NCBI GenBank assembly: GCA_002840755.1
Contig: PHBZ01000023.1
Coordinates: forward strand, 63,608 to 127,607
Source of the DNA: Chloroflexi bacterium HGW-Chloroflexi-10
GTDB taxonomy: Bacteria > Chloroflexota > Anaerolineae > Anaerolineales > Anaerolineaceae
Direction: 5' to 3'
Length of the DNA: 64,000 nt
Shown: positions 46,190-55,204 of the stretch, piece after piece
Layout: each line of letters opens with the position of its first letter
Position numbering within the stretch: position 1 is the first letter of the stretch
Notes under the pieces: model-generated
Told to the model about the DNA's origin: nothing
Database searches by the model: none
The model's input: the letters and a program-made list of their open reading frames with translations, nothing else
Program-made: the position numbers and the translations under genes

Positions 46190-46261
46190 ATGATGAAACA
46201 AATTAATCCAATGATTGTTAAGAAGATGGTCAAGAAGCACAAACCGGATAACATCTGGTAA
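46190..46261 (+). CDS. Lysine-rich leader peptide 2
   Basis: This 23-codon frame lies between terminator 1 and terminator 2 and has six lysine codons, five of them in codons 11-18 (KKMVKKHK). Two ATG codons (46190 and 46193) open it, with a weak TAGGA site upstream. CCGGAT (46244-46249) can pair with ATCTGG (46253-46258). The overlapping GGTAAG (46257-46262, at the stop codon) can pair with CTTACC (46305-46310) in the following terminator. A ribosome stalled on the Lys codons would mask the first segment and release the second; one at the stop would mask the second. Its sequence differs from leader 1, so it is a second independent checkpoint rather than a recent copy. Confidence 0.82.
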   Translation: MMKQINPMIVKKMVKKHKPDNIW

Positions 46262-46301
46262 GTTTTGTTTTTCTTAGACCAATTGTAAGAAATACCAAAA
46301 G

Positions 46302-46333
46302 GGGCTTACCGGTAAAATGGCGAGCCCTTTTTT
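46302..46333 (+). terminator. Attenuator terminator 2 (lysine leader)
   Basis: GGGCT (46302-46306) pairs with AGCCC (46323-46327), extended by one G-U and an inner C-G pair group, followed by TTTTTTATTT. CTTACC (46305-46310) inside the stem can pair with GGTAAG at 46257-46262, giving the competing antiterminator. It ends 23 bases before the lysX start. Confidence 0.8.
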
Positions 46334-46356
46334 ATTTGATCCGGAAAGGAATTTTT

Positions 46357-47223
46357 ATGAAAGTTGGCATTTTATTTTCCAGAATCCGAAAAGAAGAAAA
46401 ACTGTTAATGGATAGTTTTGAACAGCGCAATGTTCAATATGAAATGATTGATGTCCGTGACGCTGTTTTTAACCTCCATCAGATGGCTTATTGGCAATCT
46501 TTTGACGTGTTTTTGGAGCGCTGCATCAGTTATTCTCAGGCGCAAACCGTAATGGAAATTTTTGAAGGCTGGGATATCCCGTGTGTGAATACGGCACAGG
46601 TTGGCAGAATTTGTGGTGACAAAAAAAACACCACATTGGCTTTGATCCGTAATCAGGTGCCAACACCCCAGGTGCGCATTGCCCTAACGCCTGAATCAGC
46701 CCTGTTGGCCATCGAGGAAATGGGTTACCCGGTGGTGCTTAAACCGACGGTAGGTTCATGGGGAAGATTGCTCGCACTGATAACCTGCCGGGAGGCCGCA
46801 GAAGCAGTCCTGGAGCATAAAGCCACCCTTGGCTCAGTCCAGCACTCCATTTTTTATATTCAGGAATATATCGAAAAAGATGGTCAGGATATCCGCACTT
46901 TCGTGGTCGGCGGTGAAACCATCTGCGGAATTACTCGTACTTCAGAGCATTGGATTACCAACACCGCCCGTGGTGGCCTGGCAGCCAATTGTCCGATCAC
47001 CCCCGAGATTGATCACCTATCTCGTATTGCAGCCCAGGCCGTCGGTGGCGGCATCCTCGCGGTGGATTTGATGCAGGATCGTCAGGGGCGGTTATGGGTG
47101 AATGAAGTGAACCACACCATGGAATTTAAAAATAGTATTGACCCAACCGGTGTGGATATCCCCGGCAAGATGGCTGATTATGTTATTCACTATGCGGAAA
47201 CACACCGTGCAATTAACCAATAA
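46357..47223 (+). CDS. lysX: LysW:alpha-aminoadipate ligase LysX (ATP-grasp)
   Basis: This 288-residue ATP-grasp ligase of the RimK/LysX group has [15 protein letters not shown] (about 123-137), [16 protein letters not shown] (about 165-180), [12 protein letters not shown] (196-207) and [12 protein letters not shown] near the C-terminus. It joins the alpha-amino group of alpha-aminoadipate to the C-terminal Glu of the carrier LysW. I chose the ATG at 46357, which has GGAAAGGA 6 bases upstream; the frame is open to a TTG at 46336 inside terminator 2. It is the first gene after the double lysine attenuator and is followed by the aminoadipate-branch enzymes, which favours aminoadipate over glutamate as substrate. 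A close paralogue lies at 54326-55204. Confidence 0.85.
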   Translation: MKVGILFSRIRKEEKLLMDSFEQRNVQYEMIDVRDAVFNLHQMAYWQSFDVFLERCISYSQAQTVMEIFEGWDIPCVNTAQVGRICGDKKNTTLALIRNQVPTPQVRIALTPESALLAIEEMGYPVVLKPTVGSWGRLLALITCREAAEAVLEHKATLGSVQHSIFYIQEYIEKDGQDIRTFVVGGETICGITRTSEHWITNTARGGLAANCPITPEIDHLSRIAAQAVGGGILAVDLMQDRQGRLWVNEVNHTMEFKNSIDPTGVDIPGKMADYVIHYAETHRAINQ

Positions 47224-47249
47224 AAAAGCAACCCAAAAAGGAAATGATC

Positions 47250-48413
47250 ATGAGTATACAAAATTTTCAGATTATCGAATCAACGTTGAGGGAAGGGGAA
47301 CAGTTTGTCAATGCGTTTTTTACCCAGGCGCAAAAAATCGAAATCGCCAGTTTATTGGATGCGTTTGGTGTGGAGTATTTGGAGCTCACCACACCGCAAG
47401 CTTCACCGCAAAGCGAACTTGATTGTATTGCGATCGCAAAACTGGGCTTAAGGGCCAAAATTGTTACCCATACCCGCTGCACGTTGCCAGATGTCCGCAA
47501 AGCTGTGGAAACCGGAGTGAATGGTGTGGATGTCGTCATCGGCACATCTTCCCAATTGCGTGAATTCAGCCACGGTAAAAGCGTTCCGGAAATTATTGAA
47601 TTGGCCCAGGAAGTATTTGAATACTTAAAATCACAAAATGTGGAAATGCGTTTTTCCACAGAAGATAGTCTCCGCAGTGATCTTCAGGATTTGTTTGCTG
47701 TTTATGAAGCTGTAGATGCCATTGGGATCAATCGCGTCGGTATTGCCGATACGGTTGGCATTGGTACCCCCATGCAGGTTTACAACCTTGTTTCCGAATT
47801 ACGCAAAAGGGTAAAAGCCGATATTGAGTTTCATGGGCATAACGATACCGGTTGTGCCATTGCCAATGCCCATGCGGCTTTGGAAGCCGGCGCCACCCAT
47901 GTCGATACTAGTGTGTTGGGCATTGGCGAGCGCAACGGCATCACTTCCCTGGGCGGGTTAATTGCCCGATTATACGCAATCGATTCGAACCTGGTGAAAA
48001 AATATAACCTGCCCTTACTGGTTGAATTGGATCAACGGGTAGCGGAACTCGTCCAGGTGGATGTTCCATTCAATAATTACATCACCGGTTTCTCGGCATT
48101 TACCCACAAAGCCGGTATTCACGCCAAAGCCATCTTAAACAATCCCTCAACTTATGAGGTTCTGTGCCCGGAAGATTTTGGTTTGAAACGCTATATCAAT
48201 ATCGCGCACCGCCTCACCGGTTGGAATGCCGTTCGTTTCCGCGCTGAACAGTTGGGGTTGGAGTTATCCGATGATCAGATCAAACATATCACCGGCGAAA
48301 TTAAAATGCTTGCGGATGAGCATCCTCTGACTCTGGACGATGTGGATGCGCTGCTGCGTAACGAATACCATCCTTTGGAAATCGAATATAGCAATCCGAA
48401 TGAAGTCGCTTAA
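47250..48413 (+). CDS. Homocitrate synthase
   Basis: This protein of about 387 residues is a TIM-barrel enzyme of the homocitrate/isopropylmalate synthase family, with [10 protein letters not shown] (catalytic Arg and metal Asp/Glu region, about 9-18), [15 protein letters not shown] (metal His pair, about 191-205) and [12 protein letters not shown]. It lacks the C-terminal LeuA regulatory domain, as expected for Lys20-type homocitrate synthases. It condenses 2-oxoglutarate and acetyl-CoA. I chose the ATG at 47250, with AAGG 8 bases upstream; the alternative at 47244 sits too close to that site. Context (lysX upstream, aconitase-type genes downstream) excludes leucine or citramalate roles in practice. 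Confidence 0.85.
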   Translation: MSIQNFQIIESTLREGEQFVNAFFTQAQKIEIASLLDAFGVEYLELTTPQASPQSELDCIAIAKLGLRAKIVTHTRCTLPDVRKAVETGVNGVDVVIGTSSQLREFSHGKSVPEIIELAQEVFEYLKSQNVEMRFSTEDSLRSDLQDLFAVYEAVDAIGINRVGIADTVGIGTPMQVYNLVSELRKRVKADIEFHGHNDTGCAIANAHAALEAGATHVDTSVLGIGERNGITSLGGLIARLYAIDSNLVKKYNLPLLVELDQRVAELVQVDVPFNNYITGFSAFTHKAGIHAKAILNNPSTYEVLCPEDFGLKRYINIAHRLTGWNAVRFRAEQLGLELSDDQIKHITGEIKMLADEHPLTLDDVDALLRNEYHPLEIEYSNPNEVA

Positions 48414-48424
48414 GGAGCAGAATC

Positions 48425-49657
48425 ATGGGACAAACACTCACGGAACAGATTTTTTCGCATGCGCTGAGTCGCAAAGTACATCCAGGTGAAATAGTCGTCG
48501 TACGTCCGGATGTGGTGATGAGTCACGATTCATTGACCCCGGGTATTATCGATATTTTGCAAAATGAGTTTGGCAAATCCAATGTGTACGATCCTCAGCA
48601 GTTGGTTTTCTCGTTTGATCATGTCGCCCCAGCCTCAACGGTTGGCACGGCCGATAGTCAGAATAGAGTGCGTGCTTTTGCGCGCGATCAGAATATCCGC
48701 CTGTTTGATGTCGGACGCGGGATTTGCCACCAGGTGTTGGTCGAGGAAGGTATTGCGCAGCCCGGTTTTATTGTCATGGGTGCCGATTCGCACTCCACCA
48801 GTTATGGTGCGGTAGGAGCTTTTGGTTCAGGGATGGGGTCAACCGATGTCGCCGTCATCTGGGCAACCGGGAAAACCTGGCTGCGTATCCCCGAGACCCT
48901 GCGTATAATCGTGCATGGACGTTTTCGCCCGGGTGTTGGGCCAAAAGATCTGGCGCTGAAAATCGGTCGGGTCCTGACCATCTCCGGTGCAACCTATGAG
49001 GCGATTGAATATCATGGCCTGGATTGGCTGCCCCTCAATGGCCGTCAGACGCTCAGCAGCATGGCCGTGGAATTGGGCGCCAAAGCCGGAATCGTTCCTC
49101 CGACTGGTGAAATTGACCACCGTTTTATAACACCGGATTGGCTGTTTGTAGATCCACAGGCACACTATGTGCGTACTCTGGAAATTGATTTGGAGGATCT
49201 GGAACCCCAAATTGCTTTACCCCATGCAGTAGATAATGTGGTGGACATCGCCCGCATCACCGGAACAGCGATTCATGAGGTCTTTTTAGGCACTTGCACC
49301 AACGGTCGCTATGAAGACTTGCGTGAAGCCGCCGAGATACTCCGTGGTCGTCAGGTCTCAGCCAACGTGCGTTTGATCATAACCCCCGCCTCGCGCATGG
49401 AACTGATGCGCGCCATGCAGGATGATACGCTCACCACACTGGTTGCCGCCGGCGCAGTGCTGACCACCCCCGGTTGTGGTACTTGTATGGGGAGGCATCA
49501 GGGCACGCTGGGTAAAAATGATGTGTGTCTTTCAACCGGTAACCGCAATTTTCGTGGCCGCATGGGAGATCCCACTTCGCAGATTTATCTGGTCTCGCCA
49601 TCTGTAGCTGCAGCCAGTGCGCTGACCGGTGTAGTGACTGATCCCAGATCATTATAA
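48425..49657 (+). CDS. Homoaconitase large subunit (LysT-like)
   Basis: This 410-residue aconitase-family protein has the iron-sulfur ligands GTCTNGRYEDL (about 296-306) and PGCGTCMG (about 354-361), and MGADSHSTSYGAVGAFGSGMGSTD near 118-141. The length matches the LeuC/LysT two-subunit type. It dehydrates and rehydrates homocitrate to homoisocitrate via cis-homoaconitate. It lies 11 bases after homocitrate synthase and directly before the small subunit. By sequence alone it could be a LeuC; the lysine operon decides the call. Confidence 0.85.
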   Translation: MGQTLTEQIFSHALSRKVHPGEIVVVRPDVVMSHDSLTPGIIDILQNEFGKSNVYDPQQLVFSFDHVAPASTVGTADSQNRVRAFARDQNIRLFDVGRGICHQVLVEEGIAQPGFIVMGADSHSTSYGAVGAFGSGMGSTDVAVIWATGKTWLRIPETLRIIVHGRFRPGVGPKDLALKIGRVLTISGATYEAIEYHGLDWLPLNGRQTLSSMAVELGAKAGIVPPTGEIDHRFITPDWLFVDPQAHYVRTLEIDLEDLEPQIALPHAVDNVVDIARITGTAIHEVFLGTCTNGRYEDLREAAEILRGRQVSANVRLIITPASRMELMRAMQDDTLTTLVAAGAVLTTPGCGTCMGRHQGTLGKNDVCLSTGNRNFRGRMGDPTSQIYLVSPSVAAASALTGVVTDPRSL

Positions 49658-49669
49658 ATGGAGGATAAA

Positions 49670-50176
49670 ATGGCTCGAATATGGAAATTCGGTACGGATG
49701 TGGATACCGATCAAATTGTACCCGGGCGTTATGCGCCTTATATGCGCCCGAATGAGGATGTGGGTAACGCAGCCTTTATTGAAGCCAACCCGGCTTTTAA
49801 CCAGCAGGCAGTCCCGGGCGATATTATTGTAGCCGGTGAGAACTTTGGCTGCGGTTCCTCCCGTGAGTATGCCGTTCTGGCTTTAAAACGCCGCCAGGTA
49901 GGCGCGATCATTGCCAAAAGCTTTGCTCGTATTTTCTACCGTAACGCGGTCAATCTGGGGTTAGTTCTGATCGATTCCCCACAGGTGGTGGATGCGTTAG
50001 GGGATGGAGATCAGGCTGATCTGGACCTGGTCAACGCCTCTTTATCAGTGAACGGGCAGTTCTATTCGCTGCCAGTGCTGCCGCCTTTCGCGCGTGTCAT
50101 TGTGGAAGCTGGTGGCGTGGTGGCTTACATTCAAAAATATGGCCGCTTACCCGGTGAACCAGATTTGGAGGTTTGA
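49670..50176 (+). CDS. Homoaconitase small subunit (LysU-like)
   Basis: This 168-residue swivel-domain protein of the LeuD/LysU type has KFGTDVDTDQIVPGRY at the N-terminus and GENFGCGSSREYAVLALK (about 59-76), which holds substrate-binding Ser/Arg residues. It forms the homoaconitase heterodimer. I chose the ATG at 49670, preceded by GGAGG at the ideal spacing; an in-frame ATG at 49658 would place that site inside the gene. Confidence 0.88.
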   Translation: MARIWKFGTDVDTDQIVPGRYAPYMRPNEDVGNAAFIEANPAFNQQAVPGDIIVAGENFGCGSSREYAVLALKRRQVGAIIAKSFARIFYRNAVNLGLVLIDSPQVVDALGDGDQADLDLVNASLSVNGQFYSLPVLPPFARVIVEAGGVVAYIQKYGRLPGEPDLEV

Positions 50177-50179
50177 AAA

Positions 50180-51193
50180 TTGCCAAAATTATGTGTAATA
50201 CCTGGTGATGGAATCGGTTTGGAAGTTGTGCCGGCAGCAGTAAGTGTATTGGAATTGGTCATTCCCGGATTGGAAGTGATCCAGGCGCAGGCTGGCTGGG
50301 GTTGTTTTCAAAGGAATGGTGTGTCTGTGCTGCCGGAAACGCTCACAGCCATCCGTGAGTGCGGTGCGGCCCTGTTTGGCGCGGTTTCTTCTCCATCTAA
50401 AAAAGTGGAAGGTTACCGCTCCGCAATCCTGACATTGCGCCAATCGCTCGATCTCTACGCCAATATCCGCCCTGTGCGCAGTTTGCCGGGTGTTTCACCA
50501 CGCTCGGATATTGATATGATCATCGTCCGTGAGAATACCGAAGGCTTATATGCCGGGTTGGAAACACTGGAAAATGGGCGTGCCACAGCCACCCGTGTGA
50601 TTACCCGCGCTGCCACATTGCGTATAGCTGAGCAGGCGGTTTCAATTCTCAGAAATTTGCACAGAAAAAAAATTTCCATTGTGCATAAAGCCAATGTGCT
50701 GCCGCTCACCGACGGGTTGTTTCGCGACACTGTCCGCGAGGTGATTGCGCAGCATCAGCGGGAAGGATTGCAAATGGAGACCGATGAAATTCTGCTAGAT
50801 CTGGCGGCTCTGAAGATGTTGAGCGCTCCGGAAAAATATGATGTGATTGTCACGACCAATCTCTTTGGTGATATTCTGTCGGATGCAGCGGCGTATTGGT
50901 GCGGTGGAATGGGCTTGGCGCCTTCCATCAACCTGGGGGATGGGGTGGCGCTGGCGGAACCGGTCCATGGCTCCGCGCCGGATATTGCCGGGAAGGGTAT
51001 TGCCAACCCTATTGCCGCTATATTAAGCGCGGCGCTCCTGGTCCACTATGCTTGGAATTTGCCGGATATAGCGCATCAGATTGAAAATGCTGTCGAAAAA
51101 ACACTCGCATCCTTTGTCGAAACCGGCAAAATGGCTTCCTTGAATCAACTTTCTACCAATCAGATGCTGGAAGAGATAATCCTCCGCTTATAG
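50180..51193 (+). CDS. Homoisocitrate dehydrogenase
   Basis: This 337-residue beta-decarboxylating dehydrogenase has SPSKKVEGYRSAILTLRQSLDLYANIRP (about 74-101), VRENTEGLYAGLE (about 116-128) and the NAD/metal segment TNLFGDILSDAAAYWCGGMGLAPS (about 216-239). The VRENTEGLY version of the substrate loop is typical of homoisocitrate/isocitrate rather than isopropylmalate dehydrogenases. It makes 2-oxoadipate. The start codon is TTG, with GGAGG 8 bases upstream. No aminoadipate aminotransferase follows, so that step must be encoded elsewhere. It is the last gene of the lysine operon. Confidence 0.85.
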   Translation: MPKLCVIPGDGIGLEVVPAAVSVLELVIPGLEVIQAQAGWGCFQRNGVSVLPETLTAIRECGAALFGAVSSPSKKVEGYRSAILTLRQSLDLYANIRPVRSLPGVSPRSDIDMIIVRENTEGLYAGLETLENGRATATRVITRAATLRIAEQAVSILRNLHRKKISIVHKANVLPLTDGLFRDTVREVIAQHQREGLQMETDEILLDLAALKMLSAPEKYDVIVTTNLFGDILSDAAAYWCGGMGLAPSINLGDGVALAEPVHGSAPDIAGKGIANPIAAILSAALLVHYAWNLPDIAHQIENAVEKTLASFVETGKMASLNQLSTNQMLEEIILRL

Positions 51194-51263
51194 GTTATTC
51201 CGATGTTCAAAATTTTGTGTTTTTCCTCCAAAGTCAGATTTAAAACCATTTTTTGTGATTGTC

Positions 51264-51292
51264 TTGACAATATAACTTCAGTCAATTACACT
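51264..51292 (+). promoter_or_regulatory. Arginine operon promoter
   Basis: TTGACA (51264-51269) and TACACT (51287-51292) are separated by 17 bases. The predicted start is about 51299, only 3-4 bases before the leader ATG at 51303, so the message is again nearly leaderless. The layout copies the lysine promoter 5 kb upstream. Confidence 0.75.
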
Positions 51293-51302
51293 AGTGGCCA
51301 AT

Positions 51303-51395
51303 ATGATCCCAACAAATTCAATTCTTCGTCGTCGCGCTCGTCGTAACCGACTCCCAATTACCAGGGAAGACGGCGCTAGCGCTTTAATGGATTAA
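51303..51395 (+). CDS. Arginine-rich leader peptide
   Basis: This 30-codon frame has seven arginine codons, six of them within codons 9-16 (RRRARRNR) and a rare AGG at codon 21. No ribosome site precedes it. CCAGGGAAG (51361-51369), just past the Arg run, can pair with CTTCCTGG (51433-51440) in the terminator, with one bulged G. TCCC (51352-51355) can pair with GGGA (51364-51367) as a weak competing hairpin. A ribosome stalled on the Arg codons would favour the antiterminator. The stop codon lies farther from the pairing segment than in the lysine leaders, so the release mechanism may differ in detail. Confidence 0.8.
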   Translation: MIPTNSILRRRARRNRLPITREDGASALMD

Positions 51396-51421
51396 TTCTC
51401 AGAATCATTACACCGTAAAGC

Positions 51422-51452
51422 AAAAAGCCTTCCTTCCTGGAAGGCTTTTTTT
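51422..51452 (+). terminator. Attenuator terminator of the arginine operon
   Basis: GCCTTCC (51427-51433) pairs perfectly with GGAAGGC (51439-51445) with a five-base loop, extended by five A-T pairs and followed by seven T in all. It stands 28 bases before argG. The apical half is complementary to 51361-51369 in the leader. Confidence 0.88.
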
Positions 51453-51480
51453 ATTTTCAGTTTCAAAAAAGTGAGGACTT

Positions 51481-52743
51481 ATGATGAGTAAAAAAGAAGT
51501 TAAAAAAGTGGTGTTGGCCTATTCAGGCGGTTTGGATACTTCGGTGATCGTGCCCTGGTTAAAAGAGAATTATGGCTGTGAAGTAATTTGTTTCTGCGCC
51601 GATGTGGGCCAGGCGGAAGAACTCGACGGCTTGGAAGAAAAAGCACTGGCTTCTGGCGCTAGCCAATTAATTATCCATGATATGAAAGAAGAATTCGTCG
51701 AAGAGTACATCTACCCAACTTTAAAAGCGGGTGCGGTGTATGAACGCAAGTATTTATTGGGCACTTCCATGGCCAGGCCGTTAATTGCCAAGCACATGAT
51801 CGATGTCGCCCATGAAGTCGGCGCGGATGCTTTGTCTCATGGAGCCACCGGTAAGGGCAATGACCAGGTCCGCTTTGAATTAACCTTTGCAGCTCTCGAT
51901 CCGCGCTTGCAGGTGATTGCTCCCTGGCGCGAATGGGATATTCGCTCCCGGGAAGATGCCATTGCCTACGCTAAAGCCCACAATGTGCCGGTTACCGCTA
52001 CTGAAAAATCAATCTACAGCCGCGACCGCAACCTCTGGCATCTTTCGCACGAGGGTGGTTTATTGGAAGACCCCTGGAATGAACCGGAAGAGAGTATGTA
52101 CCTCCTCACAGCTTCTCCGGAAAATGCGCCCGATTCCCCGGCCTATGTGGATATCACCTTTGAATCAGGCACACCGGTCGCCGTAAATGGAGAAAGTTAC
52201 ACGCCGGCGCAGCTGCTGATGAAATTAAATGCCATTGGTGGTGCGCATGGTATTGGCCGGGTAGACCTGGTGGAAGGTCGTCTGGTAGGTATGAAATCCC
52301 ATGGCGTCTACGAAACCCCCGGTGGAACCATTCTCTATGCCGCGCATCGTGAACTTGAATCCCTGGTGCTGGATCGCCAGACCATCCAATACAAAGATAC
52401 CATTGCATTGAAATACGCTGAACTGGTTTACGACGGCATGTGGTTCTCTCCATTGCGTGAGTCACTGGCTGCTTTTGTGGATGCCACCCAGGGTCCTGTA
52501 ACCGGTGAAGTAAAACTCAAATTATACAAAGGCAATATCATCCCGGTTGGCCGCAAGAGCAAGCTCTCCCTCTATCGTGAAGATTTTGCTACTTTCGGTC
52601 AGGAAGATGTCTACGACCAGTCCGATGCGAAAGGTTTTATCAATTTGTTTGGTCTGCCCTTAAAAGTTCGGGCGATGAATGGTTTGCCGGTCTCTGGAAT
52701 AAAAATGCCGAAACCGGATTATTCCCGCTTCAAAAGGGATTAA
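51481..52743 (+). CDS. argG: Argininosuccinate synthase
   Basis: This protein of about 420 residues has the N-type ATP-pyrophosphatase motif [11 protein letters not shown] (about 11-21), [15 protein letters not shown] (about 121-135) and [15 protein letters not shown]. It condenses citrulline and aspartate to argininosuccinate. GAGGA lies 3 bases before the first ATG and 6 before the second (51484), which is probably the one used. It is the first gene after the arginine attenuator. Confidence 0.95.
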   Translation: MMSKKEVKKVVLAYSGGLDTSVIVPWLKENYGCEVICFCADVGQAEELDGLEEKALASGASQLIIHDMKEEFVEEYIYPTLKAGAVYERKYLLGTSMARPLIAKHMIDVAHEVGADALSHGATGKGNDQVRFELTFAALDPRLQVIAPWREWDIRSREDAIAYAKAHNVPVTATEKSIYSRDRNLWHLSHEGGLLEDPWNEPEESMYLLTASPENAPDSPAYVDITFESGTPVAVNGESYTPAQLLMKLNAIGGAHGIGRVDLVEGRLVGMKSHGVYETPGGTILYAAHRELESLVLDRQTIQYKDTIALKYAELVYDGMWFSPLRESLAAFVDATQGPVTGEVKLKLYKGNIIPVGRKSKLSLYREDFATFGQEDVYDQSDAKGFINLFGLPLKVRAMNGLPVSGIKMPKPDYSRFKRD

Positions 52744-52753
52744 GGAGCCAGCG

Positions 52754-54124
52754 ATGAGTTTATGGGGCGGTCGTTTTTCCGGATCGATGGACCCGGATGC
52801 CTGGATCTTGAATGCATCCATCCTGTTTGACCAGCGCATGGCCCGGCAGGATGTGACCGGCAGTCAGGCCTGGGCGCAGCAGTTGCAGGCAATCGGCGTT
52901 TTGAACGTTGAAGAATACGCAGCCATTCATCAAGGGTTGGAGCAGATTCAGAGTGAGTTTTCTCAAAAGACCTTTGTATTTCAACCCGGCGATGAGGATA
53001 TTCACAGCGCGGTGGAACGCCGTATGTACGAAATAATCGGCGCGACGGCTGGTAAACTGCATACCGGACGCAGCCGCAACGACCAGGTCGCCACTGATTT
53101 TCGCTTATGGTTACTGGATCAAATTCCTGAAATATTAAAAACTATCGGTCAGTTTCAAGCGCAATTAATCACCCGCGCTGAAATGGATATGGACCTGGTC
53201 ATGCCGGCCTATACCCATTTGCAGCGCGCTCAGCCGGTGTTATTGAGCCATTGGTGGTTATCCTTTTTCTGGGCATTGGAACGCGATCGCCAGCGCTTAG
53301 TTTTCGCTCAACAGGAATGTGCTGTGCTGCCGTTAGGCAGTGGCGCAGTCGCCGGAACCAGCTTCCCGATTGATCGTGAAGCATTGGCGGCCCAACTGGG
53401 TTTCGCCAAAATCAGCCGGAACAGCATGGATGCGGTCTCGGATCGGGATTTCGCCGTTCAGTTTGTCTTCGACGCTGTGCTTTGCGGGGTGCACCTTTCC
53501 CGCTTAGCGGAACAGGTGGTTTTGTTTACTTCAGCTGAGTTTGGTTTCTTTGTATTGGATGATGCCTTTGCCACCGGCTCTAGCCTCATGCCGCAAAAGA
53601 AAAACTCGGATGTGTTTGAATTAACCCGTGGAAAAGCGGGCACCATGTTGGGCTTGTTAACCGGCCTTTTAGCCACCCTGAAAGGTCTGCCTTCCACCTA
53701 CGATAAGGATTTGCAGGAAGATAAACAGGCTGTTTTTCAGGCCTTTGATATCCTCATGGCCGTGTTACCCGTGTTGACCAAAGCCATTGCGACGCTGCGT
53801 GTCAACCCGGCCAGAATGGCAGCCGCTATAGATCCTTCGGTCTATGCCACCGATGTGGCCGACCTGTTGGTTAAAGTCGGCATACCCTTTCGCGAAACGC
53901 ATGGCCTGGTAGGCCAGGCCGTCCGCGTAGCAGCCGGTCAGGCAAAGGGCATTCAGGAATTATCCGTTGAGGAATGGCAGGCTATTATCCCCGGTGTAAC
54001 CATCGATTGGCAGGCGGTCTTTTCGCCTCAGGCCAGTATCGCCACCCGCTCTGTGGTGGGCGGCACAGCCCCGGCGGCTGTATTGGAACAAATTAACACC
54101 GCGCGCAGGTGTTTGTTGGTATAA
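52754..54124 (+). CDS. argH: Argininosuccinate lyase
   Basis: This 456-residue fumarase/aspartase-superfamily enzyme has the signature [20 protein letters not shown] (about 276-295), [15 protein letters not shown] (about 103-117) and [16 protein letters not shown] (about 154-169). It splits argininosuccinate into arginine and fumarate. It is 10 bases after argG and 29 bases before lysW. Confidence 0.95.
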   Translation: MSLWGGRFSGSMDPDAWILNASILFDQRMARQDVTGSQAWAQQLQAIGVLNVEEYAAIHQGLEQIQSEFSQKTFVFQPGDEDIHSAVERRMYEIIGATAGKLHTGRSRNDQVATDFRLWLLDQIPEILKTIGQFQAQLITRAEMDMDLVMPAYTHLQRAQPVLLSHWWLSFFWALERDRQRLVFAQQECAVLPLGSGAVAGTSFPIDREALAAQLGFAKISRNSMDAVSDRDFAVQFVFDAVLCGVHLSRLAEQVVLFTSAEFGFFVLDDAFATGSSLMPQKKNSDVFELTRGKAGTMLGLLTGLLATLKGLPSTYDKDLQEDKQAVFQAFDILMAVLPVLTKAIATLRVNPARMAAAIDPSVYATDVADLLVKVGIPFRETHGLVGQAVRVAAGQAKGIQELSVEEWQAIIPGVTIDWQAVFSPQASIATRSVVGGTAPAAVLEQINTARRCLLV

Positions 54125-54153
54125 AAATTTTATTTGAGCAATTGGAGGAAAAA

Positions 54154-54324
54154 ATGAAAATGGTAATGTGTTTGGAATGTGATGCTGAAATTAGCCTGGA
54201 TGCAGGCGTTGAAGAAAATGAAATTATTGTTTGTCCGGACTGCGGTGTTGATCTGGAAATAACTTCCCTTAATCCATTGACCGTTGCACTGGCACCGATG
54301 GAAGAGGAAGATTGGGGCGAGTAG
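54154..54324 (+). CDS. lysW: Amino-group carrier protein LysW
   Basis: This 56-residue acidic protein has two zinc-binding pairs, CLEC (6-9) and CPDC (27-30), and the conserved C-terminus EDWGE. The gamma-carboxyl of its last Glu carries aminoadipate or glutamate during lysine/arginine synthesis. It protects the alpha-amino group in place of N-acetylation and guides intermediates to LysZ, LysY and LysJ. I chose the ATG at 54154, preceded by GGAGGAA; the frame's opening at 54109 lies inside argH. It is the only lysW in the window, so both pathways probably share it. Confidence 0.95.
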   Translation: MKMVMCLECDAEISLDAGVEENEIIVCPDCGVDLEITSLNPLTVALAPMEEEDWGE

Positions 54325-54325
54325 G

Positions 54326-55204
54326 ATGAGTGATCGCCTGCGCATTGGTGTTTTGTTTTCGCGGGTCCGGGTGGAAGAAAAGTGGATTTTCGCCGCCCTG
54401 GAGCAGCGTGGTGTGGATTATGAACGCCTGGATGATCGCAAGGTCTTTTTTGACCTTGAACATCCGGGGGATTGGAAAACCTATGATGCCATCCTCGAGC
54501 GCAGTATCAGCTATTCCAGCGGGTTGAACATTCTGCGGGTCTTGAATTCGTGGGGGATACCCACGGTCAATACCGCCAGAGTAGCCGACACCTGTGGCGA
54601 TAAGCTGGCTACCAGCGCTGCCCTGGCCAAAGCCGGGTTGCCTCAACCGCGTAACCTCGTCGCTTTTTCCACCGAAGCCGCCCTGGAAGCCATCGAAACC
54701 ATCGGTTACCCGGTGGTCATCAAGCCGGTAGTCGGCTCCTGGGGAAGGCTCCTCGCCAAGATCAACGACCGTGACGCGGCGGAAGCCGTGCTGGAACATA
54801 AATCAGTCTTGGGTTCGGTGCAGCATTCGGTCTTTTATATTCAGGAATATATTAAAAAACCGGGTCGGGATATTCGCGTCTTTGTCATGGGCAACGAAGC
54901 TGTCACTGCGATCTATCGCAAATCCGAGCATTGGATTACCAATACGGCCCGTGGTGGCGAAGGTGAGATTTGTAAAATCACCCCGGAGCTTGAAAAAATC
55001 TGCGTCGGGGCCGCTCAGGCAGTCGGTGGTGGTGTGCTGGCGATCGATATTCTGGAACACACCGACAGAGGCTACCTGATCAATGAGATTAACCACACCA
55101 TGGAATTTCATACCCTCATGCCGATAACCGGTGTGGATGTCTCCGGGTTAATGGTAGAGTACTTATTAAAAGTTGCAAAACGGGAAATAGAGGTGGCATT
55201 ATGA
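54326..55204 (+). CDS. argX: Second LysX-type ligase, probably glutamate-specific ArgX
   Basis: This 292-residue ATP-grasp ligase is closely related to the lysX product at 46357-47223. It has [14 protein letters not shown] (about 128-141), [16 protein letters not shown] (about 169-184), [12 protein letters not shown] (200-211) and NEINHTMEF. The two differ straight after the shared motif (GEGEICKIT here, GLAANCPIT there) and at the C-terminus ([13 protein letters not shown] versus [13 protein letters not shown]). The lysX version looks like Thermus LysX as I recall it. Placement behind argG/argH and the arginine leader suggests it ligates glutamate to LysW for ornithine. It begins 2 bases after lysW. 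Confidence 0.75.
   Translation: MSDRLRIGVLFSRVRVEEKWIFAALEQRGVDYERLDDRKVFFDLEHPGDWKTYDAILERSISYSSGLNILRVLNSWGIPTVNTARVADTCGDKLATSAALAKAGLPQPRNLVAFSTEAALEAIETIGYPVVIKPVVGSWGRLLAKINDRDAAEAVLEHKSVLGSVQHSVFYIQEYIKKPGRDIRVFVMGNEAVTAIYRKSEHWITNTARGGEGEICKITPELEKICVGAAQAVGGGVLAIDILEHTDRGYLINEINHTMEFHTLMPITGVDVSGLMVEYLLKVAKREIEVAL

Noticed and set aside
45913..46356. Lysine riboswitch (L-box) before the lysine operon
   Set aside because: The predicted transcript begins at the first leader ATG, leaving no room for the five-helix L-box. The two Lys-rich frames and terminators explain the region better.
47250..51193. Leucine biosynthesis (leuA, leuC, leuD, leuB) as the identity of these genes
   Set aside because: The synthase lacks the LeuA regulatory domain, the dehydrogenase has the VRENTEGLY loop, and the operon begins with lysX behind lysine-rich leaders.
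51194..51480. Arginine T-box or ArgR-type operator before argG
   Set aside because: No T-box specifier/antiterminator consensus and no ARG-box dyad is visible, and the leader frame starts within a few bases of the predicted transcription start.
54118..54153. Internal promoter for lysW
   Set aside because: A TATAAA-like element at 54120-54125 exists, but no -35 lies at a proper distance, so support is too weak to annotate.
54109..54325. Longer starts for lysW (54109) and argX (54284)
   Set aside because: Both extensions overlap the preceding gene and lack ribosome sites, while the chosen ATGs have GGAGGAA or close coupling and begin the conserved fold.
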